Of a stretch of DNA of 37,699 nucleotides, positions 37,573-37,699 are shown one piece after another. The notes under the pieces are model-generated. The model was not told the origin of the DNA, ran no database searches, and saw nothing but the letters and a program-made list of their open reading frames with translations. Both the position numbers and the translations under genes were made by a program. Location: positions 1-37,699 of IMG/VR virus record IMGVR_UViG_3300042868_002849, one strand, 5' to 3'. The DNA is from a virus. How positions within the stretch are numbered: the first letter of the stretch is position 1; each line of letters begins with the position of its first letter.

Positions 37573-37699
37573 AGAAAACTACGTCTTTTTGGCCTTGTTT
37601 TTAGCCGTTCTTTGGCCACGCATAGGCATCTTTGCCTCGCTCATGGCGATGGCCACGGCTTGCTTGCGATTTGTGACTACAGGGCCGCCCTTGCCTGAA
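37573..37699. repeat. Right copy of 127-bp terminal redundancy
   Basis: Identical to bases 1-127. It contains the 3' part of the DUF6496-like gene a second time. Remove one copy to obtain the 37,572-bp circular map. Confidence 0.95.

Noticed and set aside
1-37699. tRNA genes, integrase, transposase or phage RNA polymerase
   Set aside because: I looked for cloverleaf T-loop sequences, tyrosine/serine recombinase motifs, transposase motifs and T7-like polymerase motifs and saw none; absence by eye is not proof.

Overview
The window is a complete, circularly permuted genome assembly of a small tailed phage with podovirus-type gene content. The first 127 bases recur exactly as the last 127 (37573-37699), so the unique length is 37,572 bp. 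No bacterial housekeeping gene, tRNA, integrase, transposase, phage RNA polymerase or CRISPR array is visible. The host was probably Gram-negative: there is an Rz/Rz1 spanin pair, there are several lipoprotein signals, Shine-Dalgarno sites are normal, and one site matches the LexA box used by gamma- and betaproteobacteria. The host genus cannot be read from the sequence.

Layout. (1) The leftward virion operon is cut by the contig ends. From its 5' side it runs: small terminase, an unknown gene, large terminase, portal, a receptor-binding cassette (collagen-like fibre, second fibre, triple LamG-like fibre), small genes, scaffold, major capsid protein, two UUCG-type terminators around a capsid-associated gene, and small genes including a HiPIP-like Fe-S candidate and a DUF6496-like basic protein. 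It continues across the junction at 37498 with head-tail adaptor, stabilisation protein, tail-collar fibre, cupin, three putative ejection proteins and a compressed lysis module that ends at 27264. (2) About 12.63-13.65 kb is a control region: large inverted repeats, four copies of a GTGGGCAA-type repeat, a LexA-like box, a 16-bp palindrome and a consensus promoter. It surrounds one small putative DNA-binding gene. (3) 13.65-15.96 kb is a rightward early operon of small proteins, including a GP88-like cysteine protein, and ends at a strong terminator. (4) 16.0-22.2 kb is a leftward replication block: primase-helicase, family A DNA polymerase, a putative ssDNA-binding protein and a DUF2800-type PD-(D/E)XK nuclease. 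(5) 22.3-27.3 kb is a rightward operon: VRR-NUC nuclease, SNF2-type helicase and about thirteen tiny accessory proteins, many cysteine-rich. It converges with the lysis module.

How it works together. Blocks 4 and 5 diverge from back-to-back promoters at 22262-22320 and together hold the replication machinery (polymerase, primase-helicase, two nucleases, helicase). The early block is driven from 13571-13598. The virion genes are probably expressed late from the 12.65-12.85 kb region. Host RNA polymerase probably does all the transcription, because no phage polymerase is present.

Most worth following up: the palindrome/iteron/LexA-like control region; the GP88-like protein beside tiny membrane peptides with duplicated starts; the HiPIP-like virion-cluster protein; the fibre cassette inserted between portal and scaffold; and the repeated modules in the accessory cluster.
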